64,000 nt of DNA from Adineta ricciae (Eukaryota; Rotifera; Eurotatoria; Adinetida; Adinetidae): contig CAJNOJ010000033.1 in NCBI GenBank assembly GCA_905250025.1, positions 496,001-560,000 of the forward strand. The letters run 5' to 3'. This document shows positions 61,451 through 64,000 of the stretch, one piece after another. How positions within the stretch are numbered: position 1 is the first letter of the stretch; the number at the start of each line of letters is the position of its first letter. The notes under the pieces were generated by a model. It was given only the letters and a program-made list of their open reading frames with translations, searched no databases and was not told the origin of the DNA. Position numbers and translations under genes: made by a program.

Positions 61451-63918
61451 TCATTCCTTGTTCGATTCGTCCGTTGGTTTATTTTCATCGTCATCTTTCT
61501 TCTTCTTGCCATCACCTTGTCCGGGTCCATCCGTTAATGTACTTGCTTTCTTGGTACCTGATACGATATCATCAATACGGAGTAATAAAATGGCAGTCTA
61601 AAAAAGAACGAAAGACATTTTCGAAATAACCAAACGGTAGAAGTGATCTTACCTCAATAGCTGTTTTGATCGTTTGCATTTTAACAGCAATTGGCTCCCA
61701 GATACCGAACTTGTGCATGTCGACCAATTGGCCAGTTTCGCCATCAATACCCCAGGTGAATTGATCGGCTTGTTGGCTATGTTTAGCACGAAGTGTGGTC
61801 AATTGTTTAATAACATTACCACCACAGTTTTGAATCAATGTACGAGGAATAATTTCTAATGCTCGACTGACAGCCTTGTACGGGTATTTTTCAACACCTT
61901 TGAAGAATTCATCGTTTGATGTCCCTTCACTGTTACTCATAGCATCAAGTGCTCTAGAATTACAGATGGCAGAGGAAGATCTTGAACGAAAGGCTCATGA
62001 TTGAGAAACATACCTTGAAAGTGCCATTTCAACGGCGCCGCCACCTGGTGTTAAACGTGGTTCAAGCATAACGTTACGTGTAACATTCATAGCATCTTGA
62101 AAGTTGCGTTCGATTTCATTTAACACGTCCTTGTTAGCACCACGTAAAATGATGGTACATGCTTTAGGATTTTTGCATTGATCGAAGAATGTATAATATC
62201 TAGAAGAAGCAAAAGCTTAAGAATATTCTCGAGAAAGCTACCCGTTCGACTTACTCATCGCCAATTTTTCGTATTTCGAAAAGACCACAACCTGTACCGA
62301 CGTCTTCTTCTTTCAGATCAGCTGTATCGTTAACAATCGATGCGCCTGTTGCTCGAGAAATTCGGTTGTTGTCGGATTTTTTTGTTCGGCGAACGGCTGA
62401 TATACCAGCTGCAGCCAAATAATGAGCAGCAACATCTAAACAAACAATCGTGGACATGATCAAATAGTCAGGCTATTTTGCAACAGATCTTTGTTACCAG
62501 AAATGCCTTTTTCTGTAACAACTACGTCAGGTTTGACTGCGATAACATCTTGGCACATTGCCCGAATACTTTCTTCTTCCAATTGCAACATTCGTCTGAA
62601 TGAACACAAATCAAGTTTATTAGGCCTTCGCATATTTGATATACACACGTGAAATCGGGTTCGCCACTAAATTCGAGAGATGTTTGACTTTCACCTTTTT
62701 TGTATTCGAGTGAACAATCGAGTAAAACGATACGAGGATTTTCAATGCGTCTAAATATACGAAGAATAAGTAGACATTCGCTGAATAAGGTGACTTTTTA
62801 CCGTTTCATTTTCGGGTGAACAACATCTTTGTTTAACATACAGCCTTTAAGTAAATATGAATCTTCAATTGAACCACCCGGAATCTAAACAAGCCAATCG
62901 ATATTGAGACTATTTTGTTTCTTCGAAAAATTTTTCAGAACAGACCTTTTCGAAACGAGCATAGCGTTTAATGTCGATTTCTCGTCGGCCATGTTCCTCG
63001 ATCATGACTGTTTGTACTGCGTCGAGTGATATTTGGCAAGCTAAGTCACTCCTGAAAAAATCGAGTAAATAATTCCGGATGAATCATAAGTTCATCAAAC
63101 TGACCATCGCGAAAGATATTTTGTTCCAATACAACTTTTAACAACACGTAACATTTCATCACGGTTTTTTATATCAATCGCGATGCTGGCCTTTGTCTTC
63201 ATGATATCAATACAATCTTCGAGCGCTTTTCGGTACGCACGAATGACTACTGTAGCATGTAAACCTTGTTGAAGATATTGTTCAGTTTGGGCCAACAATT
63301 CCCCAGCTAAGACAAGTGAAAAGTTTCATCTACCAGAAGTTCGTTTTGGTATATTTACCCAAGATGATGACACTTGTTGTTCCGTCACCAACTTCTTCGT
63401 CTTGAGTTCGGCTGATTTCAATCATTGATTTACCAGCTGGATGTTGTACTTGGATCTGAAATGGAAATATAGTAGATGCGCAATTCCAAACTGAAATTAC
63501 TGTCCCATACTTCACGTAAAATAGCATTGCCATCGTTGGTCAAAACAATCCCACCCATTGGATCGAGAACCATCTATTCGAGAAGGAAAATTCGTCATAC
63601 AAAACAGGCTTCGAAGTCGGAAATGCATACTTTGAGCATAGCCCGGGGACCAAGACATGTACGAATGGTATCAGCGATGGTCTTCAAAACAAAAGCATCA
63701 TAGTTTCCTATTAGAACGTTGCAAGAAAACGAAAAGCATACTTTAGCAGCAAATATATTGCTAAATTGAGCCTTTTTTCCTTGATCGCGTTTTGTATTTG
63801 CGTCTAGAAGGGAAAACAAAGATTGATTAGATTTTAATTAATCGGTCAGACAAAGGCAAATTTCGAAATTACTTAAAACCATTATTGGTTGAGAACTACC
63901 ACCACCTCCGAGCATCAT
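61451..63918 (-). CDS. CCT3: T-complex protein 1 subunit gamma (CCT3 chaperonin)
   Basis: ATP-dependent cytosolic chaperonin subunit that folds actin and tubulin. About ten exons run from the start at 63918 (MMLGGGGSSQPIMVL) to the stop at 61451. Motifs seen are TIADTIRTCLGPRAMLKM, DPMGGIVLTNDGNAILRE, SRTQDEEVGDGTTSVIIL (ATP site with catalytic Asp), KIPGGSIEDSYLLKG, NPRIVLLDCSLEYKKGESQT, KPDVVVTEKGISDLAQHYL, KACTIILRGANKDVLNEIER, EPRLTPGGGAVEMALSRAL, IIPRTLIQNCGGNVIKQL and GIWEPIAVKMQTIKTAIET. The tail is Lys/Asp-rich. Wording fits CCT3 throughout, including the gamma-specific RYARFEKIPGG region. It is convergent with DUF3253. Confidence 0.96.
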
Positions 63919-64000
63919 TTTGATTGTTTTGGTACTAAAATCTGTTCAATCGATCTGTAGAAGACAAAGAGAAGAATAGAAAGTGGAGTGTGTAGGCAAT
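63919..64000. other. 5' flank of CCT3
   Basis: The 82 nt upstream of the start codon on the minus strand contain a GAACAG acceptor-like site about 22 nt before the ATG; no other feature. Confidence 0.35.

Noticed and set aside
1..64000. tRNA, rRNA, CRISPR array or telomeric repeat
   Set aside because: No cloverleaf with internal promoter boxes, no regularly spaced direct repeats and no telomere-like tandem array was seen by eye; a covariance-model search would be decisive.

Overview
The window is nuclear DNA of a small invertebrate, most probably a bdelloid rotifer (Adineta/Rotaria type). It is AT-rich, with spliced genes whose introns are mostly about 45-70 nt and follow GT/AG rules. The gene content is animal: ephrin, FLRFamide precursor, rhodopsin-type GPCR, CFAP46, SAP18, CCT3, SARS2 and MPPE1. 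One gene belongs to the degenerate ADP-ribosyltransferase plus TPR class that is abundant in bdelloids. The species assignment is inference. One ambiguous base lies at 5470.

Layout. 1-3051 (-): two tandem aquaglyceroporin genes, the first cut by the window edge. 3863-4633 (+): a four-EF-hand calmodulin-like protein. 4634-10564: about 6 kb without recognisable genes. 10565-15886 (+): an ephrin gene with two alternative signal-peptide first exons. 16434-18483 (-): mitochondrial seryl-tRNA synthetase, divergent from an unknown spliced gene (18819-19926, +). That gene converges on another unknown spliced gene (20285-21449, -). 21450-26060: a second gene-poor stretch holding a roughly 520-bp inverted-repeat element. 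26061-27923 (+): class A GPCR. 28700-30589 (+): ART-like/TPR protein. 31185-31629 (-): FLRFamide neuropeptide precursor. 32697-45871 (-): the very large ciliary gene CFAP46, with a 1.47-kb intron that contains a repeat element.

46858-52598 (+): two tandem KHA1/CHX-type cation/proton antiporters with near-identical internal tracts, and a decayed third copy between them. 52749-52961 (-): a small protein ending in a CaaX box. 53252-53886 (+): SAP18. 54360-57941 (+): two arylacetamide-deacetylase-like serine hydrolases in tandem. 58522-59293 (+): a hotdog-fold thioesterase. 59614-60834 (+): an MPPE1/PGAP5 metallophosphoesterase, followed 35 nt later by a DUF3253 protein (60870-61121, +). 61451-63918 (-): chaperonin subunit CCT3.

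The genes do not form one pathway. The strongest points for follow-up are the alternative ephrin first exons, the FLRFamide precursor with a peptide-type GPCR 3-5 kb away, and the antiporter pair with signs of gene conversion and a relic. Others are the closely packed MPPE1-DUF3253 pair with a splice acceptor abutting the second ATG, and the ART-like protein that lacks part of its catalytic triad. Exon limits were read by eye from splice sites and reading frame; no database search was run.
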